Shown: positions 9,476-18,891, counted from the first letter of the stretch. The stretch is 64,000 nt of DNA from Mesorhizobium onobrychidis (GCF_024707545.1 NZ_CP062229.1:1538501-1602500), one strand, 5' to 3'. The notes: generated from the sequence alone by a model not told the origin. Numbers and translations: made by a program.

Positions 9476-10354
9476 TCAGCGCGTCGGAACCGGATGCTCG
9501 CCGCGATAGTCGTAGAAGCCGCGTCCGGTCTTGCGGCCGAGCCAGCCGGCCTCGACATATTTCACCAGCAGCGGGCAGGGGCGGTATTTCGAATCCGACA
9601 GGCCGTCATGCAGCACCTGCATGATCGACAGGCAGGTGTCGAGGCCGATGAAATCGGCGAGCTGCAGCGGTCCCATCGGATGGTTGGCGCCGAGCCTCAT
9701 GGCGGTGTCGATCGCGTCGACCGAGCCGACCCCCTCATAGAGCGTGTAGATCGCCTCGTTGATCATCGGCAGCAGGATGCGGTTGACGATGAAGGCCGGA
9801 AAATCCTCCGAGACCGTGATCGTCTTGTCGAGATGGTTCACATAGGCCTTTGCCGCTTCGAAGGTCTGGTCCTCGGTGGCGATGCCGCGCACCAGTTCGA
9901 CCAGCTTCATCAGCGGAACCGGATTCATGAAATGGATGCCGATGAAACGCTCCGGCCTGTCGGTCTGCGCGGCGAGACGTGTGATCGAGATCGACGAGGT
10001 GTTCGTCGCCAGGATGGCTTCGGGATTGAGCTGCGGGCAGAGCTGGGCGTAGATCTTGCGCTTGACCGTCTCGTCCTCGGTCGCCGCTTCGATCACCAGA
10101 TCGGCACCCGCAAGGTCGGCCATGGTGGGCGCTGCCGAAATGCGCGCCATCGCCTCGTTGCGCAGCTTTTCCTCGAGTTTGCCGGAGCCGACCTGGCGGG
10201 CCATGTTGCCGCTGATCGTTGCGATGCCCTTTTCGATGCGGTCGGGTGAGATGTCGTAGACCAGCACCTTGTAGCCCGCAAGCGCGGACACATGGGCGAT
10301 GCCGCCGCCCATCTGGCCCGCGCCGATGATGCCGATCGTCTCGATCTTGTTCAT
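9476..10354 (-). CDS. 3-hydroxybutyryl-CoA dehydrogenase
   Basis: This 292-residue cytoplasmic enzyme has an N-terminal Rossmann domain with the NAD site [20 protein letters not shown] and the conserved dimer-domain segments [24 protein letters not shown] and [18 protein letters not shown]. His in HFMNP is the catalytic His of the family. It interconverts (S)-3-hydroxybutyryl-CoA and acetoacetyl-CoA in short-chain fatty acid and polyhydroxybutyrate-related metabolism. ATG at 10354 replaces a longer frame start at 10405 because the Rossmann strand begins directly after it. It lies downstream of etfB-etfA, a common arrangement in rhizobia in which the flavoprotein collects electrons from acyl-CoA dehydrogenases of the same pathway. 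Confidence 0.93.
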   Translation of the reverse strand: MNKIETIGIIGAGQMGGGIAHVSALAGYKVLVYDISPDRIEKGIATISGNMARQVGSGKLEEKLRNEAMARISAAPTMADLAGADLVIEAATEDETVKRKIYAQLCPQLNPEAILATNTSSISITRLAAQTDRPERFIGIHFMNPVPLMKLVELVRGIATEDQTFEAAKAYVNHLDKTITVSEDFPAFIVNRILLPMINEAIYTLYEGVGSVDAIDTAMRLGANHPMGPLQLADFIGLDTCLSIMQVLHDGLSDSKYRPCPLLVKYVEAGWLGRKTGRGFYDYRGEHPVPTR

Positions 10355-10410
10355 TACACCGATCCCGTCAAAAGGCCTTTGCGGCCTGCTTTTTGTGCGG
10401 TGCAAACTAA

Positions 10411-10442
10411 AAGGGCGGGGCGACTTCGTCTACCCCGCCCTT
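10411..10442 (-). terminator. hairpin between etfA and hbd
   Basis: The arms aagggcgggg (10411-10420) and ccccgccctt (10433-10442) form a perfect 10-bp GC-rich stem with a 12-base loop. Read on the minus strand it follows the etfA stop and is trailed by TTTTAGTTT, a weak T-tract. It probably ends or attenuates the etfB-etfA transcript before hbd. Confidence 0.6.
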
Positions 10443-10471
10443 CACAATTTAATACGCTTTGGCAGAAGGCG

Positions 10472-11401
10472 TCAAAGCGCCTTTTGCAGTTCCGGCAGAA
10501 TGACGAAAAGGTCGCCGACGAGGCCGTAGTCGGCGACCTGGAAGATCGGCGCTTCCTCGTCCTTGTTGATGGCGACGATGACCTTCGAATCCTTCATGCC
10601 GGCAAGATGCTGGATGGCACCGGAGATGCCGACGGCGATGTAGAGATCGGGTGCGACCACCTTGCCGGTCTGGCCGACCTGCCAGTCGTTCGGCGCGTAG
10701 CCGGCGTCGACGGCGGCACGCGAGGCGCCGACGGCCGCGCCGAGCTTGTCGGCGATCGGCAGGATGACTTCCTGGAATTTCTCCGAAGAGCCCAGCGCGC
10801 GGCCGCCCGAGATGATGATCTTGGCCGAAGTCAGCTCCGGACGATCGGTCTCGGAAAGCTTGTTCTCGACGAAGCTCGACAGGCCGGGATTGGCCGCCGC
10901 CGGAACCGTCTCGACCGGGGCGGAACCGCCCTCGGGTGCGGCCTGGAAGGAGGCGGTGCGCACGGTGATGACCTTCTTGGCGTCGCTCGACTGCACCGTC
11001 TGGATGGCGTTGCCGGCATAGATCGGCCGCTTGAAAGTGTCTGATGACACCACTTCGATGATCTCGGACACCTGCGCGACATCGAGCAGGGCTGCCACGC
11101 GCGGCGCGACATTCTTGCCCGACGAGGTTGCGGGCGCGATGATCGTGTCATAGGCGCCGGCTATGCCGACGACGAGCGCCGCCAGCGGCTCGGCGAGACG
11201 CTCGGTGAGTTCGTCGGCTTCGGCGAGCAGCACTTTGCTCACGCCCTTGAGCTTGGCGGCGGTGTCGGCTGCCGGCTTGGCGCCCTTGCCGGCGACCAGC
11301 ACATGCACGTCCGAACCGATCTGCAGTGCCGCCGAAAGCGCCTTGGCGGTCTGGTCGGAAAGCGTCGCATTGTCATGTTCTGCGATGAGGAGAATTGTCA
11401 T
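10472..11401 (-). CDS. etfA: electron transfer flavoprotein subunit alpha
   Basis: This 309-residue protein begins [11 protein letters not shown]. Its C-terminal FAD-binding domain shows [41 protein letters not shown] and [20 protein letters not shown]. With EtfB it forms the soluble heterodimer that takes electrons from acyl-CoA and other dehydrogenases and passes them to ETF-ubiquinone oxidoreductase. The length is normal for the family. AAGGAA lies eight bases before the ATG. It follows etfB by 158 bases, a wider gap than usual for this pair, and that gap holds a structured repeat. Confidence 0.97.
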   Translation of the reverse strand: MTILLIAEHDNATLSDQTAKALSAALQIGSDVHVLVAGKGAKPAADTAAKLKGVSKVLLAEADELTERLAEPLAALVVGIAGAYDTIIAPATSSGKNVAPRVAALLDVAQVSEIIEVVSSDTFKRPIYAGNAIQTVQSSDAKKVITVRTASFQAAPEGGSAPVETVPAAANPGLSSFVENKLSETDRPELTSAKIIISGGRALGSSEKFQEVILPIADKLGAAVGASRAAVDAGYAPNDWQVGQTGKVVAPDLYIAVGISGAIQHLAGMKDSKVIVAINKDEEAPIFQVADYGLVGDLFVILPELQKAL

Positions 11402-11439
11402 CTATCTATTCCTTGATCCACTTCAGTGGGGACGTCTCG

Positions 11440-11558
11440 AATTCATGTCAGGCCGAGTCGAAAACGGTTGGGTTCGAGAACCGGAGCGGAGCGTACTTCG
11501 GTACGTGAGCACCGGAAACGGAGAACCCTGCCGTTTGCAGGCCGGCATCACATGAATT
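11440..11558. repeat. structured repeat element in the etfB-etfA spacer
   Basis: The spacer is bounded by the inverted pair gaattcatgt (11438-11447) and acatgaattc. Internally it carries a near-palindrome centred on gtacttcggtac, with accggagcgg and gagcaccgga either side. This is the form of a dispersed rhizobial hairpin element of the kind found in transcribed spacers. Its family was recognised by appearance only and could not be checked for copy number. Confidence 0.5.
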
Positions 11559-11559
11559 C

Positions 11560-12309
11560 CTACAACACGCCGGCTTCGTTCTTGAGCTTGTCGACCAACT
11601 CGGCGACACTCTTGACCTTGACGCCCGCCTTGCGGCCGCTCGGCTCCTCGGTCTTGATCACCTTCAGCCGCGGCTTGACGTCGGCGCCGTAGTCGGCCGG
11701 GCTCTTCTCGTCGAGCGGCTTCTTCTTGGCCTTCATGATGTTGGGCAGCGAGGCATAGCGCGGCTGGTTGAGGCGAAGATCCGCGGTGACAATTGCCGGC
11801 ATCTTCAGCTCCACCGTCTGCAGGCCGCCGTCGACCTCGCGCGTCACCTTGGCCTTGTCGCCATCGATGACGACCTTGGAAGCAAAAGTGCCTTGCGCCC
11901 AGCCCAGAAGTGCGGCCAGCATCTGGCCGGTCTGGTTCGAATCGTCATCGATCGCCTGCTTGCCGAGGATGACGAGACCGGGCTTTTCCGCCTCGACCAC
12001 GCCCTTCAGCACCTTGGCAACGCCCAGCGGCTCGGTCTGCTCGTCGGTCTTGACCAGGATGGCGCGGTCGGCGCCCATGGCGAGCGCGGTGCGCAAGGTC
12101 TCCTGCGCCTGCTGCGGCCCGATCGAGACAACGATGATCTCTTCCGCCTTGCCGGCCTCCTTCAGCCGGATCGCCTCTTCGACCGCGATCTCGTCGAACG
12201 GGTTCATCGCCATCTTGACGTTGGCGAGTTCCACCGCCGAACCGTCAGCCTTCACACGAACCTTCACATTCGCGTCCACAACCCGCTTCACGGGCACAAG
12301 GATCTTCAT
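11560..12309 (-). CDS. etfB: electron transfer flavoprotein subunit beta
   Basis: This 249-residue protein starts [20 protein letters not shown]. It contains the ETF-beta segments [43 protein letters not shown] and AMP-site residues around [20 protein letters not shown]. It is the AMP-binding partner of EtfA in the electron-transfer flavoprotein. Full length is normal. AGAGGTG stands eight bases before the ATG. It heads the minus-strand group etfB-etfA-hbd. A palindromic repeat lies in its upstream region. Confidence 0.97.
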   Translation of the reverse strand: MKILVPVKRVVDANVKVRVKADGSAVELANVKMAMNPFDEIAVEEAIRLKEAGKAEEIIVVSIGPQQAQETLRTALAMGADRAILVKTDEQTEPLGVAKVLKGVVEAEKPGLVILGKQAIDDDSNQTGQMLAALLGWAQGTFASKVVIDGDKAKVTREVDGGLQTVELKMPAIVTADLRLNQPRYASLPNIMKAKKKPLDEKSPADYGADVKPRLKVIKTEEPSGRKAGVKVKSVAELVDKLKNEAGVL

Positions 12310-12430
12310 TTGCCTGTCACCTCTTTCACGATAGCCACCTCTTTCAAGATAGTCGGGCGCGCTATAGCAGTGTGCGCCTCTTCAGAGTTGTCGAAAGCCG
12401 ACATTCCGGGCGGAATTCTAGCCTCCGACC

Positions 12431-12539
12431 GCCTAAAGCGCGTCGCATTTGACTGGCCTCACGCGACGCGCTTTAGGTTGTGTGTTTTATGCATGTCGTT
12501 ATCGCAAAACCACTGCACACTTTTGCGCGACATGCATTA
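12431..12539. repeat. rhizobial palindromic intergenic repeat, family B
   Basis: The first stem is ctaaagcgcgtcgc / gcgacgcgctttag (12432-12476), followed by a T-rich tgtgttttatgcat and a second stem gcatgtcgttatcgc / gcgcgacatgc. The reverse complement of 20960-21061 has the same order and sequence with scattered substitutions. It occupies most of the 317-base gap between the rhomboid stop and the etfB start. No gene lies in the rest of that gap. Confidence 0.75.
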
Positions 12540-12625
12540 GTGTGGGAAAGCTTCCGTAGTTGCGGCGCCCCCACACGTCAATATCCGGGGCGCGCCCAAA
12601 TCATCCGCGACGCACTCAAATCGGT

Positions 12626-13426
12626 TCAGTCCGGACTGGAGGCGCTTCCCCGTCCCCAGCGCGGCGCCGGCTGCCCTAGCGGGTCGCTTGCCGTGGGTTC
12701 TGCAGCAGCGGGTGCCGGGCCGATTACCAGCGCGGTCTCTTCCTCAGCACCGGCAAGCAGTGGTACGGCGCGATTGCGCAAGATGAGCACCAGCACGGCC
12801 CCGGCGATGATGCCGCCGACATGGCAGGCCCAGGAAATCTGATCCTCGCCGCCGGCGGCGAACATCACGATCTGGAACAGGATCCACAGGATGAGCGGGA
12901 TGAAGGCCGGGATGCGCAGCGGAATGCGGGCGAAGGCCAGCACCCATACCTTCACCCTGGGGTAGAGGATCAGATAGGCGGCGACCACGCCGGCGATGGC
13001 GCCTGAGGCGCCGATCAGCGGAACCTGCGAGTCCCACGCGATCAGGCCCTGGAAGAAGGCGCCGGCGATGGCGCAAAGCAGGTAAAAGATGAGAAAGCGT
13101 ACATGGCCGAGCGCGTCCTCGACATTGTCGCCGAACACCCAGAGGAACAGCATGTTGCCGCCGAGGTGGAAAATATCGGCATGCAGAAAGGAATAGGTGA
13201 CGTAGCTCAGGCTCTCCGGGATCACGACAAACTGCGGAGCCAGCTCGACGCTGTCGTGGACGACCGACGGGATGAAGCCGAGGCCCAGCACAGCGGCGTT
13301 GGTGAACTGCTCGCCGCCAAGCGCGGTGGCGAAGTAGATGAGCGTGTTGAACGCGATCAGGCCGATCGTCACATATTGCAGCTTTATGTGGCGCAGCCGG
13401 TTGGTGTCATAAAGCGGGATGAACAT
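12626..13426 (-). CDS. rhomboid family intramembrane serine protease
   Basis: This 266-residue integral membrane protein starts MFIPLYDTNRLRH and has about six predicted helices. The catalytic dyad is visible: Ser141 in LIGASGAIAG (GxSG) and His202 in SWACHVGGIIAG. HADIFHLGGNMLFLWVFGDNVED is the conserved loop and second-helix block. The C-terminus is a Pro/Ala-rich cytoplasmic tail. It should cleave membrane proteins within the bilayer, but no substrate can be inferred. GGGAGGGGG precedes the ATG, which rules out the longer frame from 13501. It is the last gene of a tightly spaced minus-strand group with the cobalamin adenosyltransferase. Confidence 0.93.
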   Translation of the reverse strand: MFIPLYDTNRLRHIKLQYVTIGLIAFNTLIYFATALGGEQFTNAAVLGLGFIPSVVHDSVELAPQFVVIPESLSYVTYSFLHADIFHLGGNMLFLWVFGDNVEDALGHVRFLIFYLLCAIAGAFFQGLIAWDSQVPLIGASGAIAGVVAAYLILYPRVKVWVLAFARIPLRIPAFIPLILWILFQIVMFAAGGEDQISWACHVGGIIAGAVLVLILRNRAVPLLAGAEEETALVIGPAPAAAEPTASDPLGQPAPRWGRGSASSPD

Positions 13427-13451
13427 CGGACCCCCTCCCGCCTCGGCAGAT

Positions 13452-14033
13452 TCAGCGGTTCTTACCGGGAACCCATAGCACGTCGGCGTTTCCATTGTCA
13501 TTGACTGCGCGTGCGGCGACGAACAGAAAGTCCGATACGCGGTTGATGTATCTTATCGCCTCGCGGTTGACATGCTCGCCTGGGTCCTGCGTCAGAGCCA
13601 CCATGATGCGCTCTGCCCGCCGTGCCACCGTGCGGGCGAGGTGAAGGGCCGCCGCCGCCGCCGTGCCGCCGTTGAGCACGAAGGATTTGAGCGGCTGCAG
13701 GTCCTTGTTGAGCAGGTCGATGTCCTTTTCGACACGATCGGTCTGCACTGCGGTGATGCGCAGCGGCTCATAGCCGAGCGGCTTGCCGTCGTCCGGCACG
13801 GCCAGATCGGCGCCGAGGTCGAAAAGATCATTCTGGATGCGGCCGAGCATCGCGTCGATCGCCGGATGTGCTGCCGCGGTGTGGATGCGGGCCATGCCGA
13901 TGCAGGCATTGGCTTCGTCGATCGTGCCATAGGCGTCGATGCGCAGATCGGATTTCAGCCGCCGTTCACCGGTGCCGAGGCCGGTGGTGCCGTCGTCGCC
14001 GGTGCGGGTGTAGATCTTGTTGAGCTTGACCAC
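13452..14033 (-). CDS. PduO-type ATP:cob(I)alamin adenosyltransferase
   Basis: This 193-residue enzyme carries the PduO N-terminal signature KIYTRTGDDGTTGLGTGERR that binds ATP, the cobalamin-side block LKSFVLNGGTAAAAALHLART, and the C-terminal ARRAERIMV...INRVSDFLFVAAR. It transfers the adenosyl group from ATP to cob(I)alamin to make coenzyme B12 for enzymes such as methylmalonyl-CoA mutase. The start is GTG at 14033, with GGGAGG six bases upstream. It lies between the HIG1 and rhomboid genes on the same strand. Confidence 0.95.
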   Translation of the reverse strand: MVKLNKIYTRTGDDGTTGLGTGERRLKSDLRIDAYGTIDEANACIGMARIHTAAAHPAIDAMLGRIQNDLFDLGADLAVPDDGKPLGYEPLRITAVQTDRVEKDIDLLNKDLQPLKSFVLNGGTAAAAALHLARTVARRAERIMVALTQDPGEHVNREAIRYINRVSDFLFVAARAVNDNGNADVLWVPGKNR

Positions 14034-14061
14034 GCTCTGCCTCCCGAAATCGCCACCCTCG

Positions 14062-14253
14062 TCACTTGCGGGTGAAATACACCGCCAGCATGATCAGCAC
14101 CAATGCCACGAACTGCAGCAGCACGCGCGTCTGCATCAGCTTGTTGGAGGTCATGCCGGAGCCGCCGCGCATCATGTTGATGAGGCCGCGGATCAGCACG
14201 ATCACCACGGCGACCATGACGAGGACAGCGAGGATGTTGAAGACGGTTGCCAT
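14062..14253 (-). CDS. small HIG1-like twin transmembrane protein
   Basis: This 63-residue protein has two hydrophobic segments, about 5-24 and 42-59, separated by a short polar loop (MMRGGSGMTSNKLMQTR). The loop and the sequence NKLMQTRVLLQFVALVLIM are typical of bacterial HIG1-domain proteins, which in some species associate with respiratory cytochrome oxidase assemblies. Its role here is not established. It sits 28 bases upstream of the adenosyltransferase gene and is probably co-transcribed with it. Confidence 0.85.
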   Translation of the reverse strand: MATVFNILAVLVMVAVVIVLIRGLINMMRGGSGMTSNKLMQTRVLLQFVALVLIMLAVYFTRK

Positions 14254-14276
14254 AGTGTGTTTCCAGTCGATTGCGT

Positions 14277-15101
14277 TCAGGCGCGTTTGGCAAGCAGGCG
14301 GTAGAGCATTGATGCCGGCAGGATGCGTTTGAGGATAACGCCGATCCTGGCCGGCACCGTTACCACATAATGCGGACGCGGGCGCCGCGACAGAAGCGCA
14401 TGGTGCAAGGCCGCATGAACCACCTCCGGCCCGGCCTTCAGCCGTGACGTGCTGCCGCCGGCCTGCAGCCGTTGCAGCTGCGCCTGGTAGGCGAGGCGGT
14501 GGACGGAATTCTCACGATCGATATTCCTGAGAAACCACCCAAGGCCGTTGCTGGCGATCTTCGATGTCACCGGCCCCGGCTCGATCAGCGAGACATGGAT
14601 GCCGCTGCCCTGGAGTTCCTGATGCATGCACAGCATCAGCCCTTCGATCGCGTGCTTCGACGCCGAATAGGCGCCGCGAAAGGGCAGCGGCGCCAGGCCG
14701 AGGATCGAGGAGCAATGGACGAGACGGCCATGGCCCTGGCGCCGCATCACCGGGACGACACGGCGGGTGAGGTCATGCCAGCCAAAGACATTCGCCTCGA
14801 ATTGCTCCCTGAGTGCCGCGACGGGCAGGTCCTCGACGGCGCCGGGCTGTGCATAAGCGCCGTTGTTGAACAGGGCATCGAGCCGTCCGCCCGTCCGCTC
14901 CAGCACTGACGCCACCAGCGTCTCGATGGATCCGGCCTCACGGTAGTCCAGATAGAAGGCCTCGATGCCATCGGCCTCGAGGGCGGCGATGTCCTCCGGC
15001 TTGCGAGCCGTCGCGAACACCCGCCAGCCTTCCGCCTTCAGCGCCCGGGTGCAATAGGCGCCTATCCCGGAAGAAGCTCCGGTGACGATGATGGTGCGCA
15101 A
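14277..15101 (-). CDS. short-chain dehydrogenase/reductase family oxidoreductase
   Basis: This 274-residue protein has the classical SDR features: the cofactor glycine motif TGASSGIG at the N-terminus, FNNGAY (the NNAG equivalent, here NNGA), catalytic Ser in SSILGL, Tyr and Lys in YSASKHA, and PGPV. A basic residue pattern (ARK) after the second strand suggests NADP(H). The substrate cannot be read from sequence. The start is TTG at 15101 with GGAG five bases in front. It opens the minus-strand run SDR-HIG1-adenosyltransferase-rhomboid and is divergent from the YihY gene. Confidence 0.9.
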   Translation of the reverse strand: MRTIIVTGASSGIGAYCTRALKAEGWRVFATARKPEDIAALEADGIEAFYLDYREAGSIETLVASVLERTGGRLDALFNNGAYAQPGAVEDLPVAALREQFEANVFGWHDLTRRVVPVMRRQGHGRLVHCSSILGLAPLPFRGAYSASKHAIEGLMLCMHQELQGSGIHVSLIEPGPVTSKIASNGLGWFLRNIDRENSVHRLAYQAQLQRLQAGGSTSRLKAGPEVVHAALHHALLSRRPRPHYVVTVPARIGVILKRILPASMLYRLLAKRA

Positions 15102-15196
15102 CTCTTCTCCAGGAGCGTGCTTTGACCTAGGCTTGCCATTTGCCGCAATCCCTTCCCATATTCGCGGCGTCGAGACAATCGAAGGGAACGCGGTTC

Positions 15197-16048
15197 TTGT
15201 TGCGGAAGATCGTAGCCCTCAAACGCGTGCTCTATGACGCGGTCGGCCATTTCGATGCAGACGATGGCTGGGCGATGGCCAGTCATCTGGCGATCACGGC
15301 GCTGATGGCGCTATTCCCTTTTCTGATTTTCGCCACGACGCTGGCCAGCTTCCTCGGCGCACAGGCCTTTGCCGACACCGCCGTGCATCTCGTCTTCGAC
15401 ACCTGGCCAGAGCAGATCGCCAAGCCGATCGCGCGCGAAGTGCTCAATGTGCTCACCGTGCAGCGCACCGACCTGTTGACCTATGGCGTGCTGCTTGCCG
15501 CCTTCTTCGCCTCGAACGGGATCGAGGCGCTGCGCACCTCGCTCAACCGCGCCTACCGCGTTTCCGAAACGCGCGGCATCATCTATCGCCGGGTGCAGAG
15601 CATCGCCTTCGTTCTGATCGCCACGGCAGGTTTTCTGGTGATCAGTGTCCTCGTGGTTTTCGCGCCCTTACTGGGGCGGCTGGCCGAGGCCAATTTCGAA
15701 TGGGTAAAACCCTATATGGGGACGATCACGCTGTGGCGTTACATCATCGCCTCCGCTGTCATCGTCGGCGGGCTGTTCGCGGTGCATTACTGGCTGCCTG
15801 CCGGCAAGCGCCGCTTCGTCTCGATCATACCGGGCATCATCTTCACGCTGATTGCCTGGCTCATCGGGTCGACAATCTTCGCCGCCTATCTCGACCGTTT
15901 CTCGTCCTATGTGACGACCTATGCCGGCCTTGCCTCAATCATGGTCGCGGTCGTCTTCCTCTACATCGTCTCGGCGATCTTCATCCTCGGCGGCGAGCTC
16001 AACGCGGCGATCAGCCGCTATCTGGAGGCACGCGCCCGAGTTGGCTGA
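15197..16048 (+). CDS. YihY/virulence factor BrkB family membrane protein
   Basis: This protein of about 283 residues has six predicted membrane helices. It includes the family segments DDGWAMASHLAITALMALFPFLIF, the helix pair around GVLLAAFFASNGIEALRTSLNRAYRV, and the conserved end YAGLASIMVAVVFLYIVSAIFILGGELNA. The family (UPF0761) was once misnamed RNase BN, and a transport or envelope role is suspected but unproven. The start is uncertain. No ATG precedes the conserved core. TTG at 15197 has GAAGGGAA eight bases before it, and TTG at 15140 is an alternative. Its 3' end overlaps the convergent EamA gene by 31 bases. Confidence 0.88.
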   Translation: MLRKIVALKRVLYDAVGHFDADDGWAMASHLAITALMALFPFLIFATTLASFLGAQAFADTAVHLVFDTWPEQIAKPIAREVLNVLTVQRTDLLTYGVLLAAFFASNGIEALRTSLNRAYRVSETRGIIYRRVQSIAFVLIATAGFLVISVLVVFAPLLGRLAEANFEWVKPYMGTITLWRYIIASAVIVGGLFAVHYWLPAGKRRFVSIIPGIIFTLIAWLIGSTIFAAYLDRFSSYVTTYAGLASIMVAVVFLYIVSAIFILGGELNAAISRYLEARARVG

Positions 16049-16920
16049 TTCTTGGTCGGCTGAGCGGTTGCCAGCCCGACGCCGAGCGTCGCGATCGCCA
16101 TGCCGACGATCTGGATCAGGTTCAACTGTTCGCCGAATAGTATCCAGGCAATGACCGCGGTGACGGCCGGGACCAGATAGAACAGCGAAGCGACTTTCGA
16201 CATCTCGCCGTCGCGGATCATCACCATCAACAGGAAGATGGCCCCGATCGACAGCACCAGCACCAGCCATGCCATGGCGAAGATCAGCTCGCCGTTGACG
16301 ACGACCGTTCGCGTCTCGAAGGCGAGCGAGGCCAGGGCCATCACCGACGCGCCGCCGACATATTGCCATTTGGTGGCCGCCACGAGATCGCCGCCGGAGG
16401 CGAAGCGCTTCTGCCAGATCGTGCCGGCGCTCATGCCAAGCACCGAGACAAGCGAGGCGGCCAGCGTTTCGGCCGTTACGCCGCCGCCGAGCGCACCGAG
16501 CTTCGGCCAGAGCACGATGACCACACCGACCAGACCGATGCCGAGACCGGCCCAATGGCGCGGCAGGATGGCCTCGCCGAGAAATCGGCCAGCCATCACC
16601 GCCGTGATCAGCGGCTGCAGCCCGACGATCAAGGCCGAAAGCCCGGCCGGCATGCCCCTGTGGATGGCCCAGAACACGCCGCCGAGATAGACGCCATGCA
16701 TCAGGATGCCGGCGCCGGTCGCGTGGAGCGCTTCCGCACGCGTCGCCCGCCTGGAACCGAGTGCTGCCATCAAGGCGGCCAACAGGACGGCGGCCAGAAC
16801 GAAGCGCACTGCCAGGAAAGTGAAAGGCTCGGCCCATGGCATGGCGTAACGCGCGCCAATGAAGCCGGTCGCCCACAGGACGACGAAAGAGGCGGGGATG
16901 AACCGCTTGATGCTGTGCAT
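16018..16920 (-). CDS. EamA/DMT-family transporter
   Basis: This 300-residue protein has about ten predicted helices in two EamA repeats: the first around LWATGFIGARYAMPWAEPFTFLAVRF, the second around FLLMVMIRDGEMSKVASLFYLVPAVTAVIAWILFGEQL. Members of the drug/metabolite transporter superfamily export amino acids, nucleosides or other small metabolites, and the substrate is not predictable. The C-terminal 10 residues are encoded in the overlap with the convergent YihY gene. Confidence 0.92.
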   Translation of the reverse strand: MHSIKRFIPASFVVLWATGFIGARYAMPWAEPFTFLAVRFVLAAVLLAALMAALGSRRATRAEALHATGAGILMHGVYLGGVFWAIHRGMPAGLSALIVGLQPLITAVMAGRFLGEAILPRHWAGLGIGLVGVVIVLWPKLGALGGGVTAETLAASLVSVLGMSAGTIWQKRFASGGDLVAATKWQYVGGASVMALASLAFETRTVVVNGELIFAMAWLVLVLSIGAIFLLMVMIRDGEMSKVASLFYLVPAVTAVIAWILFGEQLNLIQIVGMAIATLGVGLATAQPTKNQPTRARASR

Positions 16921-17075
16921 TTTTGGAAGGCTGCCGCGTGATCGGTGATGGGTTGAGTGTCGCGACTGCTGTAATGCGGTTCAACCCGGCAAGCAAAACC
17001 AAACGGTTGATCCATAGGCTCATCCGAATTGAAGGATGCACTCTGGGTCTGGGAGGTTTCAAGATCAAAACATGA

Positions 17076-17951
17076 TCAGAACCCAATCAGCCGCCTGACA
17101 TCGGCCGGTGATGCGCCGGCCTCGCGCAGGGCGGCAAGGCCGGTGTCCGCAAAACACTTCGACAGCTTTCGCCCGTCTGGGCCAAGGACGAGACGATGGT
17201 GGAAGTAGCTTGGTTGCGGCAGCCCGAGGATCTCCTGGAGCAGGCGCTGCACGCCGGTGGCGGAATAGAGGTCCTGGCCGCGCACCACATGGCTGATGCC
17301 TTGCAGCGCGTCATCGACGACGACGGCGAGATGATAGCTTGTCGGGATTTCACGGCGCGCCACGATCACGTCGCCCCAGTCCTGCGGCCGGGCTTCCACC
17401 GCACGTGTTGCGGAAAGCCTCTCATCCGAAAATTCCAGCCATGACAGGTCTGTGCCGACGCGCGCCATCGCAGCATCGACGTCCAGCCGCCAGGCGAAGG
17501 GCGCATTGTCGGCAATCCGTCGCTGGCGTTCCCTCATCGGCAATGCCTTGTCGACGGCGGGATACAGCGGCACCCCGTCCGGGTCCCGCGGCCAGTCGCG
17601 GCCGCGCCTTTCGCTGTCGGCAATGAAGGCGCGGATTTCGCCACGGCTCATGAAGGCCGGGTAGACGAGATCTTCCCTGATCAGCCGGTCGAGCACCGCC
17701 TGATAGTCCGCGAAATGCTCGGACTGGCGGCGCACCGGTTCTTCCCAGCCAAGCCCGAGCCATTTCAAGTCGCGAAAAATGCCCGCCTCGAATTCCGGCG
17801 TGCAGCGCGTCGTGTCGATGTCCTCGATGCGCAGCAACAGGCGCCCGCCCGTTGCCCTCGCCAATTTTTGATTGAGCAGCGCCGAATAGGCATGGCCGAG
17901 ATGCAGTTCGCCATTCGGGCTTGGCGCGAAGCGGAATGTCAGGAGTGTCAT
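17076..17951 (-). CDS. gluQ: glutamyl-Q tRNA(Asp) synthetase
   Basis: This 291-residue protein is a truncated glutamyl-tRNA synthetase paralogue lacking the anticodon-binding domain. It has FAPSPNGELHLGHAYSALLN, with the HIGH-type motif, then LRIEDIDTTR, HVVRGQDLYSATGVQRLL, and a KMSKS-like DGRKLSK. It charges queuosine 34 of tRNA-Asp with glutamate. The Zn-binding cysteines of the E. coli protein are not evident. The ATG at 17951 sits directly before the conserved TFRFAPSP. The longer open frame up to 18299 is antisense noise. Confidence 0.94.
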   Translation of the reverse strand: MTLLTFRFAPSPNGELHLGHAYSALLNQKLARATGGRLLLRIEDIDTTRCTPEFEAGIFRDLKWLGLGWEEPVRRQSEHFADYQAVLDRLIREDLVYPAFMSRGEIRAFIADSERRGRDWPRDPDGVPLYPAVDKALPMRERQRRIADNAPFAWRLDVDAAMARVGTDLSWLEFSDERLSATRAVEARPQDWGDVIVARREIPTSYHLAVVVDDALQGISHVVRGQDLYSATGVQRLLQEILGLPQPSYFHHRLVLGPDGRKLSKCFADTGLAALREAGASPADVRRLIGF

Positions 17952-18042
17952 CCTTCGGCGGCAATCGGGTTGTGCGGCGCTTTCGCCAATTGCTACTTTG
18001 CGCCTGATTACATCTGACATTTTGCGCTGGGAACAAGGAGAC

Positions 18043-18684
18043 ATGCAACGCATCGCCACGCTCGACGACATCTCGCAAGGGCTCGACGCGCTTTGTCTGC
18101 TCGACCCGCGCCTCACAAAAGTGCGCGGCATGGCCGGCGAGGTGCCGCTTCGGCTTTCCGAGCCGGGGTTCAGAAGCCTTGCCTCGATCATCGTCTCGCA
18201 GCAGGTTTCCCGCGCCAGCGCCGATGCCATCTTCGGGCGGCTGACAAAACTCGTCGATCCGCTGACGCCGCAAGCCATCCTTGCCGCCGACGAAGCCATT
18301 TTTCGCGAGGCCGGACTGTCGCGGCCGAAGCAGCGCGGCCTAATCGCCGTCGCCCAGGCGGTGGTCGATGGCCTCGACCTCGATCATCTCTGCTTGCTCG
18401 ACGCCACGGATGCGATCATGGCGATGACCAAGGTGTCGGGCATCGGCCCGTGGACGGCGGAAGTCTATCTTTTGTTCGCCGCCGGCCACCCCGATGTCTT
18501 CCCGGCACGCGACGTTGCCCTGCAGAGCGCGGTCGGCCACGCGCTCGGCATCGACCCGCGTCCGCCCGAGAAAACACTGATCCAACTCGCCGAATCATGG
18601 AGCCCGTGGCGAGGTGTCGCATCGCGGCTTTTTTGGGCCTATTATCGCGAATTGAAGGGCAGGGACGCCGCGCCTCCGGCTTGA
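18043..18684 (+). CDS. AlkA-type DNA-3-methyladenine glycosylase
   Basis: This 213-residue enzyme is of the HhH-GPD superfamily. The helix-hairpin-helix is KVSGIGPWTAEVYLLFAAG and the catalytic Asp lies in FPARDVALQSAVG. SLASIIVSQQVSRASADAIFGRL is the conserved helix of AlkA-type glycosylases. It excises alkylated purines from DNA to start base-excision repair. AAGGAG stands four bases before the ATG at 18043. It is divergent from gluQ with about 90 bases between them. Confidence 0.92.
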   Translation: MQRIATLDDISQGLDALCLLDPRLTKVRGMAGEVPLRLSEPGFRSLASIIVSQQVSRASADAIFGRLTKLVDPLTPQAILAADEAIFREAGLSRPKQRGLIAVAQAVVDGLDLDHLCLLDATDAIMAMTKVSGIGPWTAEVYLLFAAGHPDVFPARDVALQSAVGHALGIDPRPPEKTLIQLAESWSPWRGVASRLFWAYYRELKGRDAAPPA

Positions 18685-18789
18685 ATTCGCAAAAAAGCAT
18701 TGAAATCAGGCGCTTTTGGCGTGGCGTTTGATCGACAAGCCGCTTCACATCCCTGTCATGTCGGGCTTACAGTATCCGCGCCGACAGGC

Positions 18790-18891
18790 TACAGCGCCGC
18801 GCATCCAATTGGATGCGCAAAGGACGCTGTAGGACTTTTGAATCTGTGCATGATCCTTTCCGAAAATCAGTCGATTTTCGGGGTCATGCAC
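18790..18891. repeat. rhizobial palindromic intergenic repeat, family A (reverse orientation)
   Basis: The reverse complement reads as a stem around ccgaaaatcgac / gattttcgga, a linker, and a second stem (tacagcgtcc ... ggcgctgta) crowned by the palindrome gcatccaattggatgc. The same order and bases recur at 50824-50925 and 59860-59943. Here the element ends 22 bases before the GTG start of the HNH nuclease gene. Confidence 0.85.

Noticed and set aside
17952..18299. N-terminal extension of gluQ on the minus strand
   Set aside because: It is antisense to the AlkA-type gene, and the conserved synthetase N-terminus begins at 17951.
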